From Bacteroidota bacterium (GTDB taxonomy: Bacteria > Bacteroidota > Bacteroidia > Flavobacteriales > Flavobacteriaceae), in contig SMXJ01000058.1 of the NCBI GenBank assembly GCA_004356305.1, positions 1 through 14,151 of the forward strand: a stretch of DNA of 14,151 bases. Reading direction: 5' to 3'. Both the position numbers and the translations under genes were made by a program. The notes below the pieces were generated by a model that was not told the DNA's origin, did not search any database, and worked only from the letters and a program-made list of their open reading frames with translations. Numbering within the stretch: position 1 is the stretch's first letter; each line of letters opens with the position of its first letter. This document shows positions 6,900-13,933 of the stretch, in pieces.

Positions 6900-7250
6900 T
6901 CAGGCGTCTTTATTCAGTTTTTTCGTAAAGTAAAATCCGCTGAATAACCCAATTCCCGACATCAAGAATATGGTGCCCGGATAGGCCACATCTTGATTAA
7001 CTCCAAGGCTTTGATGCAATACCGCAGCGATGAATATACCGATGCCAATTCCCATTAATAATAAAGCCAGGTTGATAACGATTACCTTCCACATAGGGGT
7101 AACGCGGCTGTTTCTTCCATAAAATATGGATGCTTCGGCACCCTTGTCTATAAGAGCGAGTCGTTCTTTGTGCCGCGATGAAATAAATAAATAAAATATT
7201 CCGAAGATAACACCAAATATAACGGGTACGATAACGAGTTCTGAATGCAT
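6900..7250 (-). CDS. DUF6249-type three-pass small membrane protein
   Basis: The 116-residue product has transmembrane helices at about 4-24, 54-78 and 92-108. The cytoplasmic-looking loop SSRHKERLALIDKGAE (24-39) is the signature I associate with DUF6249 proteins of Bacteroidota, which have no known biochemical role. It diverges from the second ECF sigma factor. Its start region contains a mirror copy of the sigma gene's own ECF-type promoter (7293-7321), placing a predicted transcript start near 7287 and a leader of about 37 nt. That makes it a likely member of the sigma factor's regulon and perhaps part of its signalling module. A terminator hairpin follows the stop. The ATG at 7250 is the natural start because TM1 begins four residues in. 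Confidence 0.8.
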   Translation of the reverse strand: MHSELVIVPVIFGVIFGIFYLFISSRHKERLALIDKGAEASIFYGRNSRVTPMWKVIVINLALLLMGIGIGIFIAAVLHQSLGVNQDVAYPGTIFLMSGIGLFSGFYFTKKLNKDA

Positions 7251-7292
7251 AATTTTGAGTTTTAAGATTGATTTTTAATTTTCGTTTATTGT

Positions 7293-7321
7293 TAAGACGT
7301 AGTGATTGAAATTTTGGTTAC
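7293..7321 (-). promoter_or_regulatory. ECF-type promoter of the DUF6249 gene
   Basis: On the minus strand this reads GTAACCAA-N12-TACGTCTTA, that is GTAAC, 17 bases, CGTC. It is identical in both boxes and spacing to the site on the plus strand at 7411-7439. The predicted transcript start is near 7287, 37 bases before the ATG. Confidence 0.75.
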
Positions 7322-7410
7322 AACTTATTTTAAAAACTTTTTAAATTGTTTCTGAAACATGAAATAAAGCAATCTCATTTATTTTTATTGTAAATTATTC
7401 GAATTATCGT

Positions 7411-7439
7411 GTAACCAATACAAACGCCAATACGTCTTA
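7411..7439 (+). promoter_or_regulatory. ECF-type promoter of the second sigma operon (autoregulatory)
   Basis: GTAACCAA (7411-7418), 12 bases, TACGTCTTA (7431-7439). The GTAAC/CGTC pair with a 17-base spacer fits the general ECF promoter form (AAC at -35, CGTC at -10). With CGTCTT as -12 to -7, transcription would start near 7445. That is only about 2 bases before the ATG at 7447, implying an almost leaderless mRNA. Confidence 0.75.
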
Positions 7440-7446
7440 CCTTAAA

Positions 7447-8034
7447 ATGCAACCGAACACTGACCAACGTTTGATCGAAAGAACCCTGCTGGGAGATACC
7501 TCTGCGTTTTCGTCCCTGGTAGAAAAATATCAGGGTTATGTGTTCACTATAGTGTTGCGAATGGTAAAGGTACGTGAGGAGGCAGAAGAAGTGGCTCAGG
7601 ATACTTTTATCAAAGCTTTTGAATCGTTATCAGGTTTTAGAGGAGAGTCTAAATTTTCAAGTTGGTTGTATAGCATCGCCTATAGAAAAGCCTTGGATCG
7701 TATTCGGAAAAATAAAAGATACAAAGCATCCGAACTATTAGAGGAGATCACCGAAAGTGATGAAGGTATTTTCGAAAATGCCTTACAACAACTGGAAGAT
7801 AAAGAACGGAAAGAGAAGATACAACAGTGCATCATGCAGCTCCCGGAGGTGGATGCGGCATTGATAACCTTGTATTATTTTGAAGAGCAATCTGTAAAGG
7901 AAATGGTTGCGATCACTAACCTTTCCGAAGAAAACATAAAAGTTAAATTATACCGAAGCAGGAAAAAATTGTTTACTCTGTTACAAGATTTTATCTTGCC
8001 GGAAATAGCAAATACCAATGGAGAAGCCATCTAA
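7447..8034 (+). CDS. ECF-family RNA polymerase sigma factor
   Basis: This 195-residue two-domain sigma factor is complete. Region 2 covers about residues 20-90: FSSLVEKYQGYVFTIVLRMV, then EEAEEVAQDTFIKAFESLSGFRGESKFSSWLYSIAYRKALDRIR. Region 4 covers about 122-182, with the helix-turn-helix SVKEMVAITNLSEENIKVKLYRSRKKL (149-175). The N-terminus MQPNTDQRLIERTLLGDTSAF is typical of the family, so the ATG at 7447 is well supported although the predicted mRNA has almost no leader. The gene overlaps the following membrane protein gene by 17 bp, the same overlap length as in the first sigma operon. An ECF-type promoter stands directly upstream and a mirror copy drives the divergent DUF6249 gene, so self-activation plus control of the neighbour is the simplest reading. 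The inducing signal is unknown, but the membrane partners point to the envelope. Confidence 0.93.
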   Translation: MQPNTDQRLIERTLLGDTSAFSSLVEKYQGYVFTIVLRMVKVREEAEEVAQDTFIKAFESLSGFRGESKFSSWLYSIAYRKALDRIRKNKRYKASELLEEITESDEGIFENALQQLEDKERKEKIQQCIMQLPEVDAALITLYYFEEQSVKEMVAITNLSEENIKVKLYRSRKKLFTLLQDFILPEIANTNGEAI

Positions 8035-8401
8035 GAATATCGAAAAGATCACTCAGGATTGGGTGAGAGAAGCCGGTTTGGAACAACCATCTTCCGCCTT
8101 TGTCCGGAATGTGATGAATGCCATCGAGAAGAAGTCGGCAACACAAAAAGTATATAGACCCCTTATTTCAAGACGGGGTTGGGGAATGGTTGCGGCTGTT
8201 TTTGTGGTGAGTGTTATATTGTTATACCTTTTTCCAGTAGGAGAGCTTAATTATTTTAATAATGTAAATCTCGTGGAGGTACCAACTATTAAGAATCCAT
8301 TTGCAGGATTGGAAGTTTCCAAAACTATGATGTACGGGATAGGATTTCTAGCATTGTTCTTAGTGCAGATCCCATTCTTAAAAAGGCAGTTCGCAAATTA
8401 G
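8018..8401 (+). CDS. Two-pass membrane protein, probable anti-sigma factor of the second ECF system
   Basis: The 127-residue product has a soluble N-terminal half (1-52) with DWVREAGLEQPSSAFVRNVMNAIEKK, a pattern seen at the start of small anti-sigma-like proteins in this group. Two transmembrane helices follow (about 54-72 and 103-121), joined by a 30-residue extracytoplasmic loop. The start is 17 bp inside the sigma gene, indicating translational coupling and roughly equal amounts. There is no zinc motif and no recognised anti-sigma domain, so the function is inferred from position and topology. The gene ends in a 4-bp overlap with the convergent lipoprotein gene: TAG at 8399-8401 on plus against TAA at 8400-8398 on minus. 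No terminator can therefore lie between them. The membrane segments distinguish it from the one-pass partner of the first sigma operon. Confidence 0.7.
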   Translation: MEKPSKNIEKITQDWVREAGLEQPSSAFVRNVMNAIEKKSATQKVYRPLISRRGWGMVAAVFVVSVILLYLFPVGELNYFNNVNLVEVPTIKNPFAGLEVSKTMMYGIGFLALFLVQIPFLKRQFAN

Positions 8402-8940
8402 TATAATGCCATTAAAACATAAGTGCCTTCAGGGCCATGTTCGAATTCTCCGGTAATATTATCTTCAATCGATAACCGGCTATAAAGTTCACTACAAAAA
8501 TAGGTGCAGTCCATGGTGATCTCGTTGCTGATTATATAACCGGTTTCAGCATTACCCACCACGAATTTCACATAGCCCAGGCCATTCACAAATTTCGCTA
8601 ATGGCATAGCAAATCGCGTCGAAGCCGGAACCGAATCTTGCGCTACCACCGAGAGGAGCTCATAGCTTACGGTCGTTGCATTTGTGCCACTATTTTTAGT
8701 GGTCTTTTTGGAGGTGGTAATATCATATGTATTTCTCTGTTCGAACTCAAATCCTGCAATGGCCGGAATTTCAATGGAAATAGAGGAACCATTTTCATAA
8801 GCGACCAATGCTGTTCCGTAAAACAGAGATGTTGTCTTGTAATGGTCTATCAAAAGGTTGACCTCTTCCTGAGTCACGCTCTCATCATCAGCGCTACAAG
8901 AGAGTAGCACGGCTGTGCATAAAAAAAGTAGCTTTTTCAT
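8398..8940 (-). CDS. DUF4377-like lipoprotein
   Basis: This 180-residue protein begins with a lipoprotein signal peptide: MKKLLFLCTAVLLSC, lipobox LLSC with C15 as the lipid-modified residue, then SADDES. The acidic residues after the Cys resemble the surface-export signal of Bacteroidota lipoproteins, so it may be exposed outside the outer membrane; that is inference. Residues 55-105 (IPAIAGFEFEQRNTYDITTSKKTT, then YELLSVVAQDSVP) fit DUF4377, a small beta-rich domain usually about 70-80 residues long. The remaining 75 residues, including CTYFC at 143-147, are unassigned. It follows SecA on the same strand after 83 bases. A degenerate promoter (TTGACA, 17-base gap, TAATTTCC) lies in that gap, so it probably has its own transcript. 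The domain call is moderate; the lipoprotein call is firm. Confidence 0.78.
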   Translation of the reverse strand: MKKLLFLCTAVLLSCSADDESVTQEEVNLLIDHYKTTSLFYGTALVAYENGSSISIEIPAIAGFEFEQRNTYDITTSKKTTKNSGTNATTVSYELLSVVAQDSVPASTRFAMPLAKFVNGLGYVKFVVGNAETGYIISNEITMDCTYFCSELYSRLSIEDNITGEFEHGPEGTYVLMALY

Positions 8941-9023
8941 CTTTTCTGAAATTTTATTGGAAATTACGAAAAAGCCGGTGGGTTGTCAAGAAGTTGAGGT
9001 CTTACATTATAAAACACGAGCAA

Positions 9024-12000
9024 TTATTCCGGTTCAGTAAGCACCCATTCTCCCTTTTGGATCAATGGTATGGCCTGTTTGTACTTCAAGGTCTTGTTCT
9101 CACCACTCATCACATGTTTGATGGTTACCTTGTCATTACGTCCTATTTTAGGCCGCTCGCGTACTATGGTTTCGGTTACTTGTTGCCGTTGGGGTTGGGT
9201 GTTTCCTGCCACACGGGAAACTTCCGCGCGTTCATCCATATTTTGGATCTCTTCTTTTTGTTCACTTAATTTTTCTTTGGGACTGGTTAGCTGTGCCTCT
9301 CGGATCTGCTCCTGATTTTCCTGTGGAAGCTCACCCTTGAACAAGAAGGAGATCACCTCTTTATTCACTTTTTCGATCATGGCCTTGAATAATTCAAAGG
9401 CTTCGAACTTATAGATAAGCAAAGGATCTTTTTGCTCGTGTACGGCCAATTGAACCGACTGCTTCAACTCATCCATTTTGCGCAAATGGGTCTTCCATGA
9501 ATCATCAATAATAGCGAGTGTAATATTTTTTTCAAAATCGTTTACCAATGTCTTTCCTTTGGTTTCGTAAGCCTTTTCAAGGTCGGTTGCTACATTGAGG
9601 GTCTTTACACCATCGGTAAAAGGAACCAGTATTCTTTTGTATTTGTCTTTTTGTGTTTCGTATACATTTTTGATCACGGGGAAGGCCATTTCGGCATTGC
9701 GAATCATTTTATCCTGATAATGCGCGTAGGCCGACTTGTACAAGATTCCGGCGATCTCCTGAACTCCCATATCTACAAATTCCTTAGTAGAAACAGGCGA
9801 ACTCATAGAGAAATACCTGATCAATTCGAATTCAAAATTCTTAAAATCCTGTGCTTCTTTGTTGCCTTCTATAATGACTTCCGCAGTATCATAGATCATA
9901 TTGGCAATATCCACTCGAAGACGCTCTCCGAACAAGGCATGGTACCTGCGTTTGTAGACCACTTCACGCTGGGCATTCATCACATCATCATATTCCAAAA
10001 GGCGTTTTCTTATTCCGAAGTTATTCTCCTCCACCTTCTTCTGTGCACGCTCAATGGATTTAGAGATCATGGAATGTTGAATCACTTCCCCCTCTTTCAA
10101 TCCCATTCGATCCATCATTTTCGCGATACGTTCACTACCGAACAGACGCATTAAATTATCCTCCAATGAAACGTAGAATTGCGAACTTCCCGGGTCTCCC
10201 TGACGAGCACTTCGTCCACGCAACTGTCTATCCACACGACGTGAATCGTGCCGCTCGGTACCCACAATCGCCAGTCCACCAGCCTCTATCACGGCATCAC
10301 TCAGTTTAATATCCGTACCACGACCTGCCATATTGGTCGCTATGGTCACGATACCGGCGTTACCTGCTTCGGCAACAATATCCGCTTCTTTTTTATGGAG
10401 TTTCGCGTTCAATACATTGTGTGGTACATTGCGCATGCCCAACATACGGCTTAATAATTCTGAAATTTCCACCGAAGTAGTACCTATCAATACCGGTCTG
10501 CCTGCATTGGAAAGTTCTGTCACCTCTTCGATCACCGCATTGTATTTTTCACGTTTGGTCTTGTAAATTTTATCGTTATGATCAAAACGAACCACGGGAC
10601 GATTGGTCGGAATTTCTACCACGTCCAATTTGTAGATCTCCCAAAGCTCGCCTGCTTCGGTCACTGCAGTACCGGTCATTCCCGCAAGTTTGCGGTACAT
10701 ACGGAAGTAATTCTGAAGAGTAATGGTCGCAAAGGTCTGTGTGACCGCTTCGATCTTAACGTTTTCTTTGGCTTCGATCGCCTGGTGCAAACCATCGCTG
10801 TATCGACGTCCGTCCATAATACGTCCCGTTTGCTCATCCACGATCAACACCTTGTTTTCCATCACCACATACTGATCATCTTTTTCGAACAAGGTATAGG
10901 CCTTCAATAATTGATTCATGGTGTGAATTCGCTCGCTCTTCACGCCGAATTCACGGAATAGTTCTTCTTTCAATTCCGCTTCCTCTTCGGGAGAAAGGCC
11001 TTGGTCATCTATCTTGGCAATCTCAGTTCCAATTTCAGGCATTACGAAGAAATCGGGATCATCGGCCCCCGAAAGGTAATCTATCCCTTTATCGGCCAAC
11101 TCTATCTGGTTTGTTTTTTCATCGATCACAAAATACAATTCGGCATCCACCTTTGGCATTTCGCGATTGTTATCTGCCATATATTGGTTCTCTGTTTTCT
11201 GAAGGATCTGTTTTACGCCTTCCTCAGATAAAAATTTGATCAATGCCTTATTCTTCGGAAGTCCACGAAACGCCCTTAACAGTTGGAATCCACCTTCTTT
11301 GGTATCACCCTCTTTGATCAATCGTTTTGCCTCCGACAGAACACCTGTTAAATACTTCCGCTGTACGGCTACGATATCCGCTATTTTTGGCTTTAGTTCA
11401 TTGAACTCATGACGATCGCCTTCAGGAACAGGCCCCGAAATGATCAAAGGTGTTCGTGCGTCATCGATCAATACACTATCTACCTCGTCCACAATAGCAT
11501 AATGGTGCGGACGTTGTACCAGATCATTGGGGGTGTGCGACATATTATCCCTTAGATAATCGAAACCAAATTCGTTATTGGTACCATAAGTGATGTCTGC
11601 ATTGTATGCTTTTCTTCTTTCTTCACTGTTGGGTCGATAGTTGTCGATACATTCCACGCTCATTCCGTGAAATTCGAAAATAGGTGCCATCCATGCACTA
11701 TCCCGTCTTGCCAAATAGTCGTTCACGGTTACCAAATGCACCCCATTTCCGGCCAGGGCATTTAAATAAAGCGGTAGAGTTGCCACAAGAGTCTTTCCTT
11801 CCCCGGTTTGCATCTCGGCCACCTTTCCTTCGTGAAGTGCAACCGCACCTACCAGCTGCACATCATAAGGTACCATATCCCAGGTGACTTCTTTCCCGGC
11901 GGCGTCCCATGAGTTTTTCCAAACTACCTTATCGCCGTCCAGGGTAACATATTCTTTATCTCCGGAAAGTTCACGATCAAACGAAGTAGCAGCAGCTACA

Positions 12001-12386
12001 ATAGTTTCATTCTCTTTGAAGCGCTTTGTGGTTTCTTTAATAACGGCAAATGCCTCGGGGAGTATCTTGTCAAGGGATTTCTTTTCAACCTCATACCGTT
12101 CATCATTCAAGGAGTCGATCTGATTATAAATATCTTCTTTAAGGTCGATATCTTCCTCTTTTTTGGCCTGAGTTTCCAGGTCGTCAATTTGTAGTTGAAT
12201 TTCTTTTAGATCTTCTTTGATTATATTTTTGAAATAATCCGACTTCCCGCGCAGCTCGTCGACGGTAAGACTTTCCATAGCCCCCTCGTGTGTCTTTATT
12301 TCGTCGACTATAGGTTGAAGTTCCCCAATGTCTTTTTTGGATTTATCTCCAATAAATACTTTTAATACGATGTCTAAAAGTCCCAT
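9024..12386 (-). CDS. secA: Preprotein translocase ATPase SecA (long Bacteroidota form)
   Basis: SecA is the ATPase motor that pushes unfolded preproteins through the SecYEG channel. This copy has 1120 residues against about 900 in Escherichia coli. The family order is intact: Walker A MQTGEGKT (192-199), the DEVDS Walker B (300-304) in NBD1, the preprotein cross-linking domain (about 315-480), NBD2 with NMAGRGTD (about 685-692) and QLRGRSARQGDPG (about 721-733), then the helical scaffold and wing. Extra length lies in a coiled-coil-like insertion (about 57-107), a second insertion (124-172) and additions in the cross-linking domain. The C-terminal CxC...CH zinc finger, which binds SecB in proteobacteria, is absent. 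In its place is a 40-residue tail starting IGRNDKVTIKHVMSG. The start ATG at 12386 yields the standard MGLLDIVLKVF helix. A terminator hairpin separates it from the DUF2795 gene upstream. Confidence 0.98.
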   Translation of the reverse strand: MGLLDIVLKVFIGDKSKKDIGELQPIVDEIKTHEGAMESLTVDELRGKSDYFKNIIKEDLKEIQLQIDDLETQAKKEEDIDLKEDIYNQIDSLNDERYEVEKKSLDKILPEAFAVIKETTKRFKENETIVAAATSFDRELSGDKEYVTLDGDKVVWKNSWDAAGKEVTWDMVPYDVQLVGAVALHEGKVAEMQTGEGKTLVATLPLYLNALAGNGVHLVTVNDYLARRDSAWMAPIFEFHGMSVECIDNYRPNSEERRKAYNADITYGTNNEFGFDYLRDNMSHTPNDLVQRPHHYAIVDEVDSVLIDDARTPLIISGPVPEGDRHEFNELKPKIADIVAVQRKYLTGVLSEAKRLIKEGDTKEGGFQLLRAFRGLPKNKALIKFLSEEGVKQILQKTENQYMADNNREMPKVDAELYFVIDEKTNQIELADKGIDYLSGADDPDFFVMPEIGTEIAKIDDQGLSPEEEAELKEELFREFGVKSERIHTMNQLLKAYTLFEKDDQYVVMENKVLIVDEQTGRIMDGRRYSDGLHQAIEAKENVKIEAVTQTFATITLQNYFRMYRKLAGMTGTAVTEAGELWEIYKLDVVEIPTNRPVVRFDHNDKIYKTKREKYNAVIEEVTELSNAGRPVLIGTTSVEISELLSRMLGMRNVPHNVLNAKLHKKEADIVAEAGNAGIVTIATNMAGRGTDIKLSDAVIEAGGLAIVGTERHDSRRVDRQLRGRSARQGDPGSSQFYVSLEDNLMRLFGSERIAKMMDRMGLKEGEVIQHSMISKSIERAQKKVEENNFGIRKRLLEYDDVMNAQREVVYKRRYHALFGERLRVDIANMIYDTAEVIIEGNKEAQDFKNFEFELIRYFSMSSPVSTKEFVDMGVQEIAGILYKSAYAHYQDKMIRNAEMAFPVIKNVYETQKDKYKRILVPFTDGVKTLNVATDLEKAYETKGKTLVNDFEKNITLAIIDDSWKTHLRKMDELKQSVQLAVHEQKDPLLIYKFEAFELFKAMIEKVNKEVISFLFKGELPQENQEQIREAQLTSPKEKLSEQKEEIQNMDERAEVSRVAGNTQPQRQQVTETIVRERPKIGRNDKVTIKHVMSGENKTLKYKQAIPLIQKGEWVLTEPE

Positions 12387-12510
12387 GATATCTATTTCGG
12401 TTTAAGGCTCAATGACAAGGGAATACCCCCTTTTATCAGTACCACAAAAAAACTGTAAAAAAACCAGATAGGCAAGCTGTTTAACGGATTTTAATGGCTG
12501 GGTTTTGAGC

Positions 12511-12541
12511 AAAAAAAAGTCCCAGCAAATTGAGACTTTTT
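12511..12541 (-). terminator. Rho-independent terminator after the DUF2795 gene
   Basis: On the minus strand AAAAAGTCTC (12541-12532) pairs with GGGACTTTTT (12523-12514), a 10-bp stem with one G-T wobble and an 8-base loop. A run of eight T (12518-12511) runs through and past the 3' arm. It ends transcription of the DUF2795 gene about 45 bases past its stop. Hence SecA probably has its own promoter in the 12387-12510 gap, where I found no good TAnnTTTG box. Confidence 0.85.
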
Positions 12542-12584
12542 CGGTGAGTTGATCATTGAACAATGACCCTGCATATTTTAATAA

Positions 12585-12806
12585 TTAATATTCATCTTCA
12601 TTCCACAGATAATCATCGTCTGTGGGGTAATCCGGCCAGATCTCTTCGATGGAATCGTAGGAGTCTCCTTCATCTTCGATCGCTTGCAGGTTTTCCACTA
12701 CTTCTAGTGGAGCACCTGTCCGAATAGCGTAATCGATCAATTCATCTTTGGTCGCCGGCCAGGGCGCATCACTTAAATAGGATGCCAATTCTAATGTCCA
12801 GTACAT
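12585..12806 (-). CDS. DUF2795 family small acidic protein
   Basis: The 73-residue product is soluble and very acidic, with almost all positive charge in the first third. The N-terminal part MYWTLELASYLSDAPWPATKDELIDYAIRTGAPLEVVENLQ (1-41) is the DUF2795 core. The C-terminal tail alternates Asp/Glu with Tyr/Trp (EEIWPDYPTDDDYLWNEDEY, 54-73). The fold and function are unknown to me. The gene commonly lies near secA in flavobacteria, but a strong terminator separates the two here, so they are independent transcription units. The promoter is clear: TTG at 12862-12860, 19 bases, TATTTTTG at 12840-12833, and a leader of about 20 nt. The ATG at 12806 is the only start that preserves the core domain. 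Confidence 0.88.
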   Translation of the reverse strand: MYWTLELASYLSDAPWPATKDELIDYAIRTGAPLEVVENLQAIEDEGDSYDSIEEIWPDYPTDDDYLWNEDEY

Positions 12807-12832
12807 AACAGAATTAATGTTATAATTTTTTG

Positions 12833-12862
12833 CAAAAATAATTTTTTAAACGAAAAAGCCAA
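12833..12862 (-). promoter_or_regulatory. Housekeeping Bacteroidota promoter of the DUF2795 gene
   Basis: On the minus strand TTG, 19 bases, TATTTTTG matches the TTG-N(17-23)-TAnnTTTG form at both ends and in spacing. It is the best sigma-A type promoter I found in the window and sits 27 bases before the ATG. Confidence 0.7.
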
Positions 12863-12948
12863 GAAAAATTAAGGTTATTTCTGCTGAATTTTAAAGAACG
12901 TTTTTAAACCACTGTGCAACAATGATTTACAAATAATAAATTTTTAGG

Positions 12949-13521
12949 CTATAATTTTTTTGGAACCCATTTTATCTCATTTGCCTGCAAGTTTTTGGAC
13001 AATTTCCGTGCCAGTACAAATAGATAGTCTGAAAGGCGGTTTAAATAAATTAAAACGTGCTCGTCAACTGGCTCTTCCTGGTGCAATTGAGTTACCAAAC
13101 GCTCTGCTCGACGACATACACAGCGTGTGATGTGACAATATGACACGGTGGTATGTCCCCCGGGTAGTACAAAGTGAGTCATAGGCGGGAGGGAATCGTT
13201 CATTTTGTCGATTTCGGCTTCCAGGAGGGTAATATCTTCTTCTTCGATCCTGGGAATGTTCAATCTTTCTTTACCACTTTTGAGAACGGCTTTCGCCGGG
13301 TCCGTGGCGAGTATTGCTCCAACTGTGAACAGTTTGTCTTGAATGTGGATCAATATTTCCTGCACCTTCGGGTCTATTTTTTGATCCCGGATTAACCCTA
13401 TATGAGAATTCAGTTCATCGATGGTACCATAGCTTTCGATTCGAATATGATGTTTTGGGACACGAGTCCCGCCAAACAAAGCCGTCATGCCTTTGTCTCC
13501 GGTTTTAGTATAGATTTTCAT
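12949..13521 (-). CDS. Cob(I)alamin adenosyltransferase, PduO type (MMAB family)
   Basis: This enzyme transfers the 5'-deoxyadenosyl group of ATP to cob(I)alamin to make adenosylcobalamin, the cofactor of methylmalonyl-CoA mutase. The 190-residue product has the full PduO-type signature: the ATP-binding N-terminus TKTGDKGMTALFGG (5-18), the ELNSHIGL helix (36-43), FVLPGG (117-122), CRRAERLV (136-143) with the conserved Arg and Glu, and YLNRLSDYLFVLAR (159-172). These form the trimeric helical-bundle active site. Length is normal for the family. Together with MeaB (2233-3321) it supplies the accessory functions of the mutase. The ATG at 13521 gives the usual MKIYTKTGDKG start. A TATATTTG -7 box lies at 13546-13539 on the minus strand without a good TTG at -33. 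The gene is cytoplasmic and stands alone between two gaps. Confidence 0.95.
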   Translation of the reverse strand: MKIYTKTGDKGMTALFGGTRVPKHHIRIESYGTIDELNSHIGLIRDQKIDPKVQEILIHIQDKLFTVGAILATDPAKAVLKSGKERLNIPRIEEEDITLLEAEIDKMNDSLPPMTHFVLPGGHTTVSYCHITRCVCRRAERLVTQLHQEEPVDEHVLIYLNRLSDYLFVLARKLSKNLQANEIKWVPKKL

Positions 13522-13538
13522 TCGATAAATTTATAGAA

Positions 13539-13546
13539 CAAATATA
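13539..13546 (-). promoter_or_regulatory. Putative -7 box (TATATTTG) for the cobalamin adenosyltransferase
   Basis: The minus strand reads TATATTTG, a match to TAnnTTTG, 18 bases before the ATG at 13521. No TTG was found 17-23 bases upstream, so support is partial. Confidence 0.4.
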
Positions 13547-13705
13547 AAGTAGCGACGCTAATAATACAGATAAAGTTATAAGTTTGTTACGCTAATGAAG
13601 ACTAAAAGGCTTCTTATGTGAATAATCCCTCACATCGAAATAGTTTTATTTCAAAGGTTAAAATGAAATTGAAAAAGGGGTACTATAATTAGATGGAGTG
13701 AAAAT

Positions 13706-13870
13706 TTATTCCCGCTCCTTTCTACGATCATAATAATTTTTTCTGAAATTTCTTTGGCGTCTTTTACGATCACGCCGTGTATTGGATCTATTCCAAAAAT
13801 ACAGCAGTAAAAGCAACAAAATACCACCAACAACCAATACAATCGGATTTGAAAATAGATCGGTTTTCAT
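13706..13870 (-). CDS. Small basic single-pass membrane protein (54 residues)
   Basis: This short minus-strand frame is easily missed. It encodes a hydrophilic start (MKTDLFSNP), one strong transmembrane helix (residues 10-26, IVLVVGGILLLLLLYFW) and a tail (27-54) packed with Arg and Lys (NTRRDRKRRQRNFRKNYYDRRKERE). The positive-inside rule puts the tail in the cytoplasm. This layout, a short helix plus a very basic tail ending in a DRRK-like motif, is one I associate with small conserved flavobacterial proteins of unknown role; the tail could touch RNA, ribosomes or acidic phospholipids, but that is conjecture. Upstream only a degenerate box (TAGTATTTG) is seen near 13900. A longer frame on the same strand at 13651-13842 lacks these features and I treat it as a shadow. 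Confidence 0.7.
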   Translation of the reverse strand: MKTDLFSNPIVLVVGGILLLLLLYFWNRSNTRRDRKRRQRNFRKNYYDRRKERE

Positions 13871-13933
13871 ACTACGAAGATAACTTTACAAATACTAAAT
13901 CACAAATTCCAAATGACAAATGGTATTTTAAAA

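Noticed and set aside
9651..12123. Several plus-strand frames of 65-170 codons opposite secA
   Set aside because: They are antisense shadows of a highly conserved gene, with no recognisable domains or start contexts.
13616..13652. Two inverted repeats, ATGTGA-N8-TCACAT and GAAATA-GTTT-TATTTC, after the small membrane protein gene
   Set aside because: Both stems are only 6 bp, AT-rich or without a following T run on either strand; not enough to call a terminator or operator.
13651..13842. A 63-codon minus-strand frame with a hydrophobic start
   Set aside because: It is in another frame over the 54-residue membrane protein, which has a clean helix-plus-basic-tail design; this one looks like a shadow.
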